From the NCBI GenBank assembly GCA_050945135.1, contig JBMNSJ010000018.1, positions 1 through 37,257 of the forward strand: a DNA stretch of 37,257 bases. Direction: 5' to 3'. Numbering within the stretch: position 1 is the stretch's first letter; each line of letters begins with the position of its first letter. Made by a program: the position numbers and the translations under genes. Positions 24,705-32,902 of the stretch are shown piece by piece. The notes beneath the pieces were generated by a model. It was not told the DNA's origin. It ran no database searches and saw only the letters and a list, made by a program, of their open reading frames with translations. Origin of the DNA: WRIS01 sp050945135 (GTDB lineage: Bacteria > Actinomycetota > Coriobacteriia > Coriobacteriales > Eggerthellaceae).

Positions 24705-25178
24705 TTAGCGACGATGGTAGCCGTTGCCAGATCCGTGGCCATAGCCCTTGCCCGAATTTCCGCTTCGATTTTCCCAGTTATCGCAGGTGCCATTGTTGTT
24801 AGCGTCGGTATAGCCAGGTCCTTGATTGGTCCCGTAATTGTCGCAAATTCCGTCGCCGTTGGCATCAAGATATCCCTGACCCTGACCCTGACCCTGACCC
24901 TGACCCTGACCTGCGCCAAGATTGTCACATACCCCATCGCCATCAGCGTCGAGGTAAGCGCCACCGCGCTGACCGTTTTGTCGCAGGTCACATACCCCAT
25001 CGCCATCAGCGTCGATAAAGCCCGCACAGTTCTGGGCAATTGCCTGACTTACCTGGTTAAGGCACGAGAAGTTTCTTTCTTGCTTGGGCGCCGCAAAGGC
25101 AAGGGCGGGTGCGGTGAGCACGAGCACAAGGACAGCGATGAGGGCCGCCGCGGTAATTTTTCGTATTTGAGTTGTCAT
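24705..25178 (-). CDS. Secreted protein with four DxDxDG-type (probably calcium-binding) repeats
   Basis: The 157-residue protein has a signal peptide (ALIAVLVLVLTAPALAFA, cut near AFA-AP). Four copies of a cysteine-containing acidic loop follow: FIDADGDGVCDL, YLDADGDGVCDN, YLDANGDGICDN and YTDANNNGTCDN. Asp/Asn spacing matches EF-hand-like or thrombospondin type 3 calcium loops; the last repeat is degenerate. Between repeats 2 and 3 is a (GQ)n linker encoded by six tandem CCCTGA units. The tail is Gly/His/Arg-rich. Start: ATG after GGAGGA, chosen over an upstream in-frame codon at 25211. First gene of the sigma/anti-sigma operon. Confidence 0.8.
   Translation of the reverse strand: MTTQIRKITAAALIAVLVLVLTAPALAFAAPKQERNFSCLNQVSQAIAQNCAGFIDADGDGVCDLRQNGQRGGAYLDADGDGVCDNLGAGQGQGQGQGQGQGYLDANGDGICDNYGTNQGPGYTDANNNGTCDNWENRSGNSGKGYGHGSGNGYHRR
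24874..24909. repeat. Hexanucleotide tandem repeat (CCCTGA)x6 inside the Asp-repeat gene
   Basis: Six perfect units encode Gly-Gln pairs on the minus strand. A unit change keeps the frame, so slippage would change linker length rather than switch the gene off. Confidence 0.85.
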
Positions 25179-25356
25179 TGTTCCTCCAATTTCGTGGGTG
25201 GCATAGAGCAATATTTTTGCTTCTTACCTCTAACACGATTGAGCCCGCCAAATCCTTGCAAGAAATTTCAAAATGATTTCAGATTTATGCTATGGGGTTT
25301 GTGGTGCAGCAAGAAAGATACAATGGCTGAATTCATTAATCTCGAAAGGAATAGCA

Positions 25357-25845
25357 ATGACTAAGACGATACGTATTCAATTGGGGGCCCTTGCAGTTTT
25401 GCTCGGTGTTGCGCTCATGTTTTTCTGTGGGTGTAGCGCACCCGAGAAAGAGTCAGCGGATGCTCAGCAGCAGGCAAAAGAAGCGCTGATAACCGAAATC
25501 ACAACCGAGGCAGATGTGAGTTTCTCCCTCTATTATGGCTTAGTTGACAAAGATAGCGGCAAGCCAGAAAAAACCACGGCAGAGTATCGCCAGGCTGTAG
25601 AGGATATTCTTAAGGCAGAAAAGATAGGCTATACCGCGTACGAGGGTTACGGAGCATATCCTCTTGAAGACGGCACGATGGTGGAAAATGAGACCTTGGT
25701 GTTTACCGGCCTTCATGGTAGCGACGAGAAGATGAAAGAGATTGTTGAAAAAACACGTGCCGAGCTCAATCTCGAAAGCGTTTATTGTGAGGCAAATCTT
25801 ACTGGACATGGCATTTATGGCGGGGTTGTTAATTCTGCCGAGTAG
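25357..25845 (+). CDS. Putative lipoprotein, DUF3574-like
   Basis: The 162-residue protein begins with a lipoprotein signal (LGALAVLLGVALMFFCGCSA). The lipobox FCGC would leave lipidated Cys25 or so. The mature part reads ADVSFSLYYGLVDKDSG, then a helix, GYTAYEGYGAYPLEDG and ETLVFTGL. This strand-helix arrangement of about 100 residues somewhat resembles DUF3574, but I am not sure. The start at 25357 was chosen because AAAGGA lies six bases ahead and the hydrophobic signal follows at once; the longer frame from 25273 adds a non-signal-like extension. Divergent from the Asp-repeat operon. Confidence 0.65.
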   Translation: MTKTIRIQLGALAVLLGVALMFFCGCSAPEKESADAQQQAKEALITEITTEADVSFSLYYGLVDKDSGKPEKTTAEYRQAVEDILKAEKIGYTAYEGYGAYPLEDGTMVENETLVFTGLHGSDEKMKEIVEKTRAELNLESVYCEANLTGHGIYGGVVNSAE

Positions 25846-25871
25846 ATTCTTGGTTATAGAGCAAAAGCTAA

Positions 25872-25909
25872 AGCCCCTGTTGCGCTATGTTGCGATAGGG
25901 GCTGATTTT
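25872..25909 (+). terminator. Probable terminator after the lipoprotein gene
   Basis: AGCCCCT (25872-25878) pairs with AGGGGCT (25897-25903) and is followed by GATTTT. The loop is long (18 bases) but contains smaller pairing. It stands 27 bases after the stop codon. Confidence 0.5.
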
Positions 25910-26753
25910 GCAGCAAACTGCAAAAGGTGCTTGAGCATGATTACTCGTAGCCAGCAACTATCATTTTCTTGAAACAAGCAAGCTTATGCAGAGATTCTCG
26001 ATAGTGTGCCGAGCAACGTTGAGAGAAGTGTTGGACCAAGGACAGCGCCCGCAGATTTATGTGTATTGGACGGCTTCGCTCGAACAAATCAAGGCAGAAA
26101 GCCGTGAATCAAAGTCAGATTGAACGTTTTGTGGTCGATGGGTCTCGGGAGAGAACATCCTGCTCTACAAAATGCCTGATGACAAGGTGGAGCATTTTAC
26201 GAGTAGGCACGTATGGACCGTGTCACAACCACAAAACGTTGCATTTGACATCGAGCTAAGCCCTCTGTCATAAATTTAGCTTGCACTGCGACCCCCTCTG
26301 ACTTAGATTTTGATTGCAATGCGAGCGGGAGGGAGCTATCTTGCGCCTTGGGAAGTCTTGCGCCCTGGAATCTTTTCGGCTTTGGCGTCTCGCAGAAACG
26401 GGTTTGATACATCAAAACCGTTTGGAACCAGCAGTTCGAATCAGTGGCCCTTATCGGATGGACTATGGTTTAGACACACCTTTTGTCCTATTCTGCAAGC
26501 AGGTTTTCATATAATGTCTTGCAGAAAAAATCAAAGTGTTTCTTCCTGCTGGCGGTCGTTAGATCCGGCACCGGCTTTGTCCTATTGTTCTCTTTAAAGA
26601 CTCGAGTTATCTTGCCACCGGATCTGACGATGTCTGTTTATCGCTTATAAGGTTGCTGCTTTACGTTATGTAGAATACTGCTGAAGATGGATGTCGTGAC
26701 ACATCAAGAAGCTCCCCTTGGCTTATTAATTTGATAAGCAAGCGTCATGAAAC
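25910..26753. other. Gene-free region with several inverted repeats
   Basis: No convincing gene was found. AACGTTTTGTGGT (26123-26135) is inverted exactly at 26228-26240, with weaker similarity outward to about 26114 and 26249, giving a 136-base element with MITE-like ends. TTCTGCAAG (26491-26499) is inverted at 26518-26526 around a TATAAT (26510-26515). A 12-base inverted pair around AGATCCGG stands near 26563-26637. Short frames here lack ribosome sites and recognisable domains. The region probably represents decayed mobile DNA, as the transposase remnant next to it suggests. Confidence 0.4.
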
Positions 26754-27066
26754 ATCGAGCGATTTCTGTCGGCAAATCATCTTGCTTCATATGGTGGAGT
26801 GCTCCCAAAAAGAAGACTTCAGGCACAAGTGTCAATAAGAAAAAGAAAGCGAAAGGAGGTAACCGGCGCTTAAAAAATGCTCTTATACAATCAGCGCAAA
26901 GAGTAGTTGATTGTGATCAACATTGCAAAGACTACTATGAGAAAAAACGAGCCGAGGAAAGAAGCACAAATCAGTTCTACGATCCCTGGCGCGCCGGCGC
27001 GTAGAGGTTATCTACGCACTTTTGGTAACGGGCTCCTTCTATGAACCATTACCGGCAATAACGTAA
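26754..27066 (+). pseudogene. IS110-family transposase, C-terminal remnant with two frameshifts
   Basis: Three frames read in turn give IERFLSANHLASYGGV (26754-26801), APKKKTSGTSVN onward through GGNRRLKNALIQSAQRVVD to KKRAEERSTNQ (26801-26973), and VLRSLARRRVEVIYALLVTG to SFYEPLPAIT with stop TAA 27064-27066. This is the Transposase_20 (IS110/IS1111) domain C-terminus: Gly-Asn-Arg-Arg-Leu-Lys and the final Ala-Arg-Arg-Arg-Val helix. Each junction needs one missing base. The N-terminal DEDD catalytic domain is absent. Not functional. Confidence 0.85.
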
Positions 27067-27193
27067 GCAGCAGCTAGCAGCTCTTTGTTTTGCTAACCCT
27101 TATTGTAGCAAGGGCTAAACAACTACGCCCAAAAATGAAGGAGTATCTTTTCTCTTTCGAAAAACTCTAAAGAATTTCTTCTTATAGGTTGAT

Positions 27194-27211
27194 AACCCGG
27201 TATTACGGGTT
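27194..27211. repeat. Small hairpin between IS remnant and HIRAN gene
   Basis: AACCCG-GTATTA-CGGGTT is a perfect six-base stem. No T-run follows on either strand, so a terminator role is doubtful. Confidence 0.35.
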
Positions 27212-27266
27212 TCGGCATCGGAAAAAATGCCCTTACGTGTGGCGCATAGCGGAGGGAAGGGTGCGC

Positions 27267-27599
27267 CTATTTTGAGGACCGATTATCAGCAATACGAACC
27301 ATAACACGAACTTGCCTTTCGGGATGAGCCTCGGGAATAAACTGTGTGATTATCGCCTCAAAGACATCGTGTCCATAATAGAGAGCTTGGCTGATTTCGA
27401 GGTTGTGCGTGCGTGGCACGTAGCCAATTTTCTTGTTTTTGTAGGTAAGGGCAACGGCGCGTGGGTCGTAAGGGTTTGCGTCATCAAGCTCCAACTTCAA
27501 AATGGTTCCCACCGCGAGCTTGTCGATAACATCGATGCCATCCCAATAGGTGAATCCAGCGATGTTGAAATCTGTTATGTGACGCGAAAATTTGTCCAT
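27267..27599 (-). CDS. HIRAN domain protein
   Basis: The 110-residue protein consists of a single HIRAN domain: FNIAGFTYWDGIDVIDKLAVG, then LKLELDDANPYDPRAVALTY and IGYVPRTHN. The Asn-Pro-Tyr-Asp-Pro and Gly-Tyr-Val-Pro-Arg motifs are diagnostic. In eukaryotic HLTF the domain binds 3' ends of single-stranded DNA; bacterial stand-alone versions are little studied and often occur near helicase or nuclease genes. It is divergent from the cas operon across 286 bases, so the two may share regulatory DNA. Confidence 0.85.
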   Translation of the reverse strand: MDKFSRHITDFNIAGFTYWDGIDVIDKLAVGTILKLELDDANPYDPRAVALTYKNKKIGYVPRTHNLEISQALYYGHDVFEAIITQFIPEAHPERQVRVMVRIADNRSSK

Positions 27600-27668
27600 G
27601 ATTATTCCTAACTTACAAAGAAAAAATTGCCACTATCTTTGATAATCATACGTAATTTCGCTGCGTTG

Positions 27669-27690
27669 TGTGTCTAATAAAATGGACACA
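27669..27690. promoter_or_regulatory. Inverted repeat between HIRAN and cas genes
   Basis: TGTGTC (27669-27674) and GACACA (27685-27690) frame ten AT-rich bases, 70 bases upstream of the HIRAN start. Candidate operator. Confidence 0.3.
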
Positions 27691-27771
27691 AGAAAAGAGA
27701 TTTTTGTGTAGACTTTTTTATCATCAATCACCTTTGAAGAACAAATGTCAAACGCAACGCATCTTTTCTTC

Positions 27772-27837
27772 AACAACTAAAAGTTGTTTACAGGGGCCAA
27801 AAGTTGTTTGCTTTTTTGTTTGACTTGGTCTTATATA
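27772..27837 (+). promoter_or_regulatory. Repeated motif and possible promoter ahead of the cas operon
   Basis: AAAAGTTGTTT occurs at 27779-27789 and 27799-27809, exactly 20 bases apart, on one face of the helix. The first copy is also inverted with AACAACT (27772-27778). The second overlaps a possible -35 (TTGCTT, 27808-27813), with TATATA 18 bases further (27832-27837). The arrangement suggests repressor or activator control of the cas genes. Confidence 0.45.
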
Positions 27838-27885
27838 GAAGAGAAGAAACGATTCGCGTAATTGATTTTTCGGCTAGGGGAAATA

Positions 27886-28107
27886 GTGGGAAGAAACTCA
27901 ACGGAGTCTAGAGCGGCTTGCTTAAAAACAGAAGCCGAAAGAAGAGTTATAGAGCCGGTCGAACTCTCTAGAGTTCTTGTCTTTGACGTTGAAACTACGG
28001 GAATTCCTGCATGCTTTGATGGGGTGACTGGTTGTAAAAAGGAAGCAATTTACAGTATGGCGTTATTCGCGAACAAAGACACCAAAGTACTGAAAAGCAA
28101 GATTTAG
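27886..28107 (+). CDS. DEDDh exonuclease-like N-terminal fragment (73 aa)
   Basis: The start GTG 27886 follows AGGGG by five bases. The protein contains ELSRVLVFDVETTGIPACFDG, whose DVETTG is the first motif of DnaQ/RNase T-type 3'-5' exonucleases, then EAIYSMALF (the expected second strand). It ends after 73 residues, while a complete domain needs about 160-180 and the remaining D, D and H motifs. No continuation is visible in another frame before cas3 begins 14 bases later. It may be a remnant, or a small protein retained as leader of the cas operon. Confidence 0.6.
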   Translation: MGRNSTESRAACLKTEAERRVIEPVELSRVLVFDVETTGIPACFDGVTGCKKEAIYSMALFANKDTKVLKSKI

Positions 28108-28121
28108 AAAGCGGGTGAGAT

Positions 28122-30458
28122 ATGGAGGAGTATGCTCACATTAAGCAGACGGAAGACGGCGATTGGGTTACGCAGCCTCTTTCCGAGCATCTTATTGGAA
28201 CTGCAAAACTTGCATCAAAGTTTGCGGATAAGTTTGATTCTGGTTCGTGGGGTAACTATCTTGGCCTGCTGCATGATGCAGGCAAGTACTCACTTGAATG
28301 GCAAGATTATCTGAAGCACGAAACTGGGTATGATGAATCTAAGCGAGGAACAAAAGGCTCGCATAGTACGCCTGGAGCACAAGTTGCACTTGCAGCGTCG
28401 TGGCGAGACCGGAAGAATCCTTTCGCAGGGCGCATGGCAGCATATGTAATAGCGGGGCATCATGCGGGACTTCCTGATTTCTATCAAAGCCATTCGGGAG
28501 GCAGTTTAGACCAACGAATCAAAGGCATAAAAAAACAAGAAAGTGATTCCACTAATACTGTTATGCCAGGCATAAGCAGCTCCGCGGAATGTAGCAAACT
28601 CCAAGAAACAAGAATCCCTCAAATGACTCAGCAAAAAGGAATTGCATCAAGAGAAGGCATCTCTTTACGGATCCGCATGCTCTATTCATGCTTAGTTGAT
28701 GCTGATTCGCTTGATACAGAAAAGTTCATGATTGGTGATGAGCGAGAAAAAACTCTTGTTTACGACAGTGTTGCGGCCCTTTCGGGGAAGCTCGATGACT
28801 ATCTGAATGACATGCAAAAGAATACGAAGTCAACGGAGGTCAATCGCATGAGAAACGAAGTTCTTCAAGACTGTCTTAAAGCCTCAAAGCTTGAGCCGGG
28901 CGTTTTTTCACTCACAGTACCCACCGGTGGTGGTAAGACTTTATCGGCAATGGCCTTTGCACTCAGACACGCTATGGAGTACGGTAAAGACCGGGTAATA
29001 ATGGCCATCCCTTATACATCGATCATCGAGCAAACCGCAAAAATATATAAACACGGGACTGATGACACGGGAAAAATCGAATCGGGTGCAAGCTTGTTCG
29101 GGCAAGAGAACGTGCTTGAGCACCATTCGAATTTCGATATCGAGAACCTCGATGACAGCCATCAAAAGAGACACCGGTTCGCGACTGAGAACTGGGATGC
29201 TCCCATAGTGGTCACCACTAATGTCCAGCTTCTCGAGTCTCTCTTGTCGGCCAAGCGCTCACAATGTCGAAAACTTCACAATATTGCAAATAGTGTCGTT
29301 GTCCTCGATGAAGCACAGATGCTCCCGTTTGAAGACCTGACTACCGTTCTGGCTACGCTCAAAGCGCTCGTTACTGATTATGATGTCACAATAGTTTTAT
29401 GTACTGCAACACAGCCGCTTCTTATTGGAAAGCTAGGGTCAGGAACAACGACTGAGGAAGGTTTTGAAGAATCAGAAATCAGAGAAATCGTGTCTGATCC
29501 TCAGTCGCTTGCATCTAGATTAAAAAGAGTTGAAGTAGACTTCGACTTCAATGAAGCACAGCCTCTAGAGTGCTGGGAAGAGATGGCCGATCAACTCTGT
29601 ACCCACGAGCAAGTTCTTTGTATTGTCGACACGCGCAATGACTGTCTTAATCTATTTGAATCTATGCCTGAAGGAACATGGCATCTTTCTGCTTCAATGT
29701 GTGCAGAAGACAGAAGTGACATTATTTCCGAGATAAAGACTGCTCTCAGAAAGGGCGAAGTCGTACGGGTGATTAGCACTCAGCTGATTGAGGCAGGCGT
29801 CGACATAGATTTTCCTGTTGTATATCGGTCTTTAACAGGACTAGATTCGATTGCACAAGCTGCAGGTAGGTGTAATAGGGAAGGCAAGAAAGACTTGGGC
29901 TCGGTGAGGGTATTCTTGCCTCCGAAGAAAAAACTTTTCGGTTTGCAAACCAAACGTACCCAGGCTTGCCAGAGTATTATTGAAGGCATCAGGCCTGAAG
30001 AGAACATCTTCTCACCAAGAGTCATGAAAAACTACTTTGACAAATATCTAGCAAGCTTCAACTCGTTTGATAAAGCTGGCTTTAGGGATCATCTCGTCAA
30101 AGGAGCGGGCGGTGTAGTCTTCGCCTTTCGTACGTTTTCAGAGGGATTTAAGCTGATTGATAATCAAAACCAGAGAAGTATTCTTATTGACTATACGAGT
30201 GAGACAACAGGGAAAAGCAGTGCTGAACTCGTAAAAAAAGCTCTCCAGAAAGACTCCGAGTTATCTCGAAGTGATTTTAGGAAAATGCAACGCTTTATGG
30301 TAACCGTTTATGAGGATGCATTTAATAATCTACAACAAGCAGGGATGATAGAGCTCCTGGAGGACACCGATATGGGTATCCAGTCGCATCCCGATCTTTA
30401 CATTCCCGGTCAAGGCATATGCCTTGAGGCCGATCAAGGTCTTTTACTGTACAGCTAA
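28122..30458 (+). CDS. cas3: CRISPR-associated nuclease/helicase Cas3 (type I-C)
   Basis: The 778-residue protein has an N-terminal HD nuclease domain (His23, His51-Asp52 in LLHDAGK, His81, His113-His114). A superfamily 2 helicase follows, with Walker A TGGGKT (residues 268-273), DEAQ (396-399), CTATQP and QAAGRCNREG (motif VI). It is recruited to the R-loop made by the I-C Cascade and degrades target DNA in the 3'-5' direction. ATG 28122 follows GGGTGAG. It is the first large gene of the operon; cas5 starts 18 bases after its stop. Confidence 0.96.
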   Translation: MEEYAHIKQTEDGDWVTQPLSEHLIGTAKLASKFADKFDSGSWGNYLGLLHDAGKYSLEWQDYLKHETGYDESKRGTKGSHSTPGAQVALAASWRDRKNPFAGRMAAYVIAGHHAGLPDFYQSHSGGSLDQRIKGIKKQESDSTNTVMPGISSSAECSKLQETRIPQMTQQKGIASREGISLRIRMLYSCLVDADSLDTEKFMIGDEREKTLVYDSVAALSGKLDDYLNDMQKNTKSTEVNRMRNEVLQDCLKASKLEPGVFSLTVPTGGGKTLSAMAFALRHAMEYGKDRVIMAIPYTSIIEQTAKIYKHGTDDTGKIESGASLFGQENVLEHHSNFDIENLDDSHQKRHRFATENWDAPIVVTTNVQLLESLLSAKRSQCRKLHNIANSVVVLDEAQMLPFEDLTTVLATLKALVTDYDVTIVLCTATQPLLIGKLGSGTTTEEGFEESEIREIVSDPQSLASRLKRVEVDFDFNEAQPLECWEEMADQLCTHEQVLCIVDTRNDCLNLFESMPEGTWHLSASMCAEDRSDIISEIKTALRKGEVVRVISTQLIEAGVDIDFPVVYRSLTGLDSIAQAAGRCNREGKKDLGSVRVFLPPKKKLFGLQTKRTQACQSIIEGIRPEENIFSPRVMKNYFDKYLASFNSFDKAGFRDHLVKGAGGVVFAFRTFSEGFKLIDNQNQRSILIDYTSETTGKSSAELVKKALQKDSELSRSDFRKMQRFMVTVYEDAFNNLQQAGMIELLEDTDMGIQSHPDLYIPGQGICLEADQGLLLYS

Positions 30459-30476
30459 CAATGAAGGGGGGTGAAA

Positions 30477-31154
30477 ATGGAACATTTTGACAAAGAGTAT
30501 TGCATTGAAGTTGTAGGTGATTTCGCCTGTTTTACTCGACCTGAGTTCAAGGTCGAGAGAGTAAGTTATGACATCATCACTCCTTCTGCTGTTCGAGGTA
30601 TTTTCGATAGCATATTCTGGAAACCAGCGATTAAATGGCGACCTACGAAGGTTGAGGTTATCAGCGGGCTCGATCAATGGTTTTCTTTGTGCAGGAATGA
30701 AGTGGGGGCTGTGGCAAGCACGCGTACCGATGCCGTGTTCATTGAGGAGAAGCGCCAGCAACGAGCAAGCCGAATATTGAAGAACGTTCACTATCGTTTG
30801 CACGCTGAGATGGTCTACGTTCCCGTATCTAAGCGCGAGGTGGTTCAGGAATCGGATCGTAAAGACGAGAATCCTGGCAAATATCAAGCTATCTTCGAGA
30901 GAAGAATGTCTAAAGGACAGGTGTTCAATCAGCCCTATTTAGGCTGTCGAGAATTCTCGTGCTCAAGCATTCGCCTGATTGAAAATATGTCGGTTGAGCC
31001 AGATCCAATTCAGGCGACACGAGACCTAGGATACATCCTTTACGATATGGATTTTTCTGATGCCAGCAACCCTGAACCGGCATTTTTCCGTGCTCAACTG
31101 ACCAATGGAGTTATGAGGATTCCCTCATGGGATAGCGAGGAGGTGATTTCATGA
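30477..31154 (+). CDS. cas5c: Cas5c (Cas5d), crRNA-processing subunit
   Basis: The 225-residue protein matches the type I-C Cas5 family: YCIEVVGDFACFTRPEFKVE, YDIITPSAVRGIFDSIFWKP and the glycine-containing C-terminal strands (PYLGCREF). In type I-C this subunit replaces Cas6 and cuts the repeat RNA. The predicted cut after the stem leaves an 11-base handle on the crRNA. ATG 30477 was taken rather than GTG 30471 because AAGGGGGG (30464-30471) has proper distance only to the ATG. Its stop overlaps the cas8c start as ATGA. Confidence 0.94.
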   Translation: MEHFDKEYCIEVVGDFACFTRPEFKVERVSYDIITPSAVRGIFDSIFWKPAIKWRPTKVEVISGLDQWFSLCRNEVGAVASTRTDAVFIEEKRQQRASRILKNVHYRLHAEMVYVPVSKREVVQESDRKDENPGKYQAIFERRMSKGQVFNQPYLGCREFSCSSIRLIENMSVEPDPIQATRDLGYILYDMDFSDASNPEPAFFRAQLTNGVMRIPSWDSEEVIS

Positions 31155-32902
31155 TCATCAATGCACTTTATAAGTACTACGAAAGAGAGATAGCAAAAAA
31201 GGACTCCTTGCTACCAGCATTTGGATTTGAACTCAAAGAGATCAAATTTATTATCGAGATAACAAAAGACGGACGATTTTCCAGATTGTTGGATATGAGG
31301 GAAGGTAAGATAGGGAAAGAGTACCTTGTTCCTCGGTCTTCCGGTCGTTCGGGCATAAACTCGTCACAAACAGCCTTTTTGCTTTGGGATAATACTGGTT
31401 ACGTGTTGGGCAAGCCAGAAAGCGACAGCGAGAAGCACATCAATCAAGCTAAGTGTCAAAACGAATCTTTTGTCAAACGAATACATGATTTGCCTGATGA
31501 TGTTAAAGCGGATGAGGGTGTTTCGGCCGTCATCAGATTCTACGAACAGAATGGTTCTTTGGAAGTAATGAAGGCTTCCAATTGGGAGGTCTGCGCTGCA
31601 ATTAATGGCTGCAATGTGACGTTTCAACTCGTGGATGGCAGTGAACCAGTATTCAGCTCGCCAGTAGTTAAGGATTTCATAAGTACAACAAGTTCCGATC
31701 AAGATAAAGAGGACTTTCGAATCTGCTCCGTTACCGGCAAAAAGGGGGTGATTGCAAAGACTCACACCGCAACACCTATATTTGGGAATAAGCCTGCAGG
31801 AGCAGGAAAGCTTGTGTCGTTTCAAAAGAGTAAGGGATATGATTCGTACGGCAAGGAGCAGGGTGACAATGCTCCCGTGAATGTTCAAGTTGAATTTGGC
31901 TACACAACAGCCTTGAAGTATCTATTGAATAGCGAGCGAAATCATGTTCGCCTCGGCAGGCTAACCGTAGTTTTTTGGACGGAAAAAGAAATCGATGGTT
32001 TCGAGGATGCATTTAAAGGTGTTTGTGAGGAGCTGCCTAACGATAACGACGATGGATCGCTGGATGAGGAAAAGGGGTTCTTTGAATCTGTCACTTCGGG
32101 TCGTCCTCAAGAAGAGCTAGAAAGCAGAGTGTATGTATTAGGTCTTGAGCCAAATGCTGCAAGGCTAGTCGTAAAGATATGGGAAACGGGAACACTAAAG
32201 GATTTTGCCGAAAAAATCACGCTTCACTATGATGATATGAAGCTCGTCCATGGTCCGAAAGATTCCGATTATCTTTCCTTAAGTTCGATATTGAGAGCAA
32301 CTGCGTTGGATTACAAAATGGACAATGTGCTTCCCTCACTTAAAGTTGGTGTATTCCAAAGCATTTTGACAGGGGCAGCATATCCACTGGCTTTATTCCG
32401 CCAAGCAATGATACGTATTCGAGCGGAACAGAACCCTAGCTATAGACGTGTTGCCATCTTGAAAGCATGTCTCAATCGTTGGGCGAGAAAAGGAATATTT
32501 AATGCAGAAAGGGTAGAGAGTATGCTTGATGAAGACAATAAGAATTCCGCGTATTTGTTAGGTAGAGCATTCGCGATTCTTGAATATGCTCAAAAAGAAG
32601 CTTTTCCGAAAAGAAATGCAACGATAAAAGATCGCATGTTCAGATCGGCAGCGACAACACCTTTGGCCGTGTTTCCAAAAACTATCAAACTGTTCGACCA
32701 CAATTTAAAACATATTGACAATGAAGGAAAAGCTCGCTGGATTGATAGGCTTTTAACAGAAACAATGGCTCAAGTTCACCCGATTCCGGCATTTCTCACG
32801 GAGTTTGAGCAAGGAGAGTTCATTAGCGGCTATTTCGTACAAAAGCAAAACTTCTATACTAAAAAAGAAAGCGCGAACAAAGGAGAAGAAAATGTCGATT
32901 GA
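31151..32902 (+). CDS. cas8c: Cas8c (Csd1), large subunit of type I-C Cascade
   Basis: The 583-residue protein is the PAM-recognising large subunit. The Csd1 family is recognised from the start (INALYKYYEREIAKKDSLLP), LWDNTGYVLG and the central CSVTGKKGVIAKTHTATPIFG segment. In characterised I-C systems the same gene also yields the small subunit Cas11c from an internal start in its last third. Here Met420 (32408) is the best in-frame ATG, but it lacks an obvious ribosome site, so the start of any Cas11c is uncertain. The gene overlaps cas5c by four bases and cas7 by eleven. Confidence 0.94.
   Translation: MIINALYKYYEREIAKKDSLLPAFGFELKEIKFIIEITKDGRFSRLLDMREGKIGKEYLVPRSSGRSGINSSQTAFLLWDNTGYVLGKPESDSEKHINQAKCQNESFVKRIHDLPDDVKADEGVSAVIRFYEQNGSLEVMKASNWEVCAAINGCNVTFQLVDGSEPVFSSPVVKDFISTTSSDQDKEDFRICSVTGKKGVIAKTHTATPIFGNKPAGAGKLVSFQKSKGYDSYGKEQGDNAPVNVQVEFGYTTALKYLLNSERNHVRLGRLTVVFWTEKEIDGFEDAFKGVCEELPNDNDDGSLDEEKGFFESVTSGRPQEELESRVYVLGLEPNAARLVVKIWETGTLKDFAEKITLHYDDMKLVHGPKDSDYLSLSSILRATALDYKMDNVLPSLKVGVFQSILTGAAYPLALFRQAMIRIRAEQNPSYRRVAILKACLNRWARKGIFNAERVESMLDEDNKNSAYLLGRAFAILEYAQKEAFPKRNATIKDRMFRSAATTPLAVFPKTIKLFDHNLKHIDNEGKARWIDRLLTETMAQVHPIPAFLTEFEQGEFISGYFVQKQNFYTKKESANKGEENVD

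Noticed and set aside
24633..25364. Long plus-strand frame of 243 codons
   Set aside because: It is antisense to the Asp-repeat gene, with repetitive content caused by that gene's tandem repeats.
32805..32891. Upstream extension of cas7
   Set aside because: It lies entirely within cas8c, lacks a ribosome site, and the family N-terminus begins at 32892.
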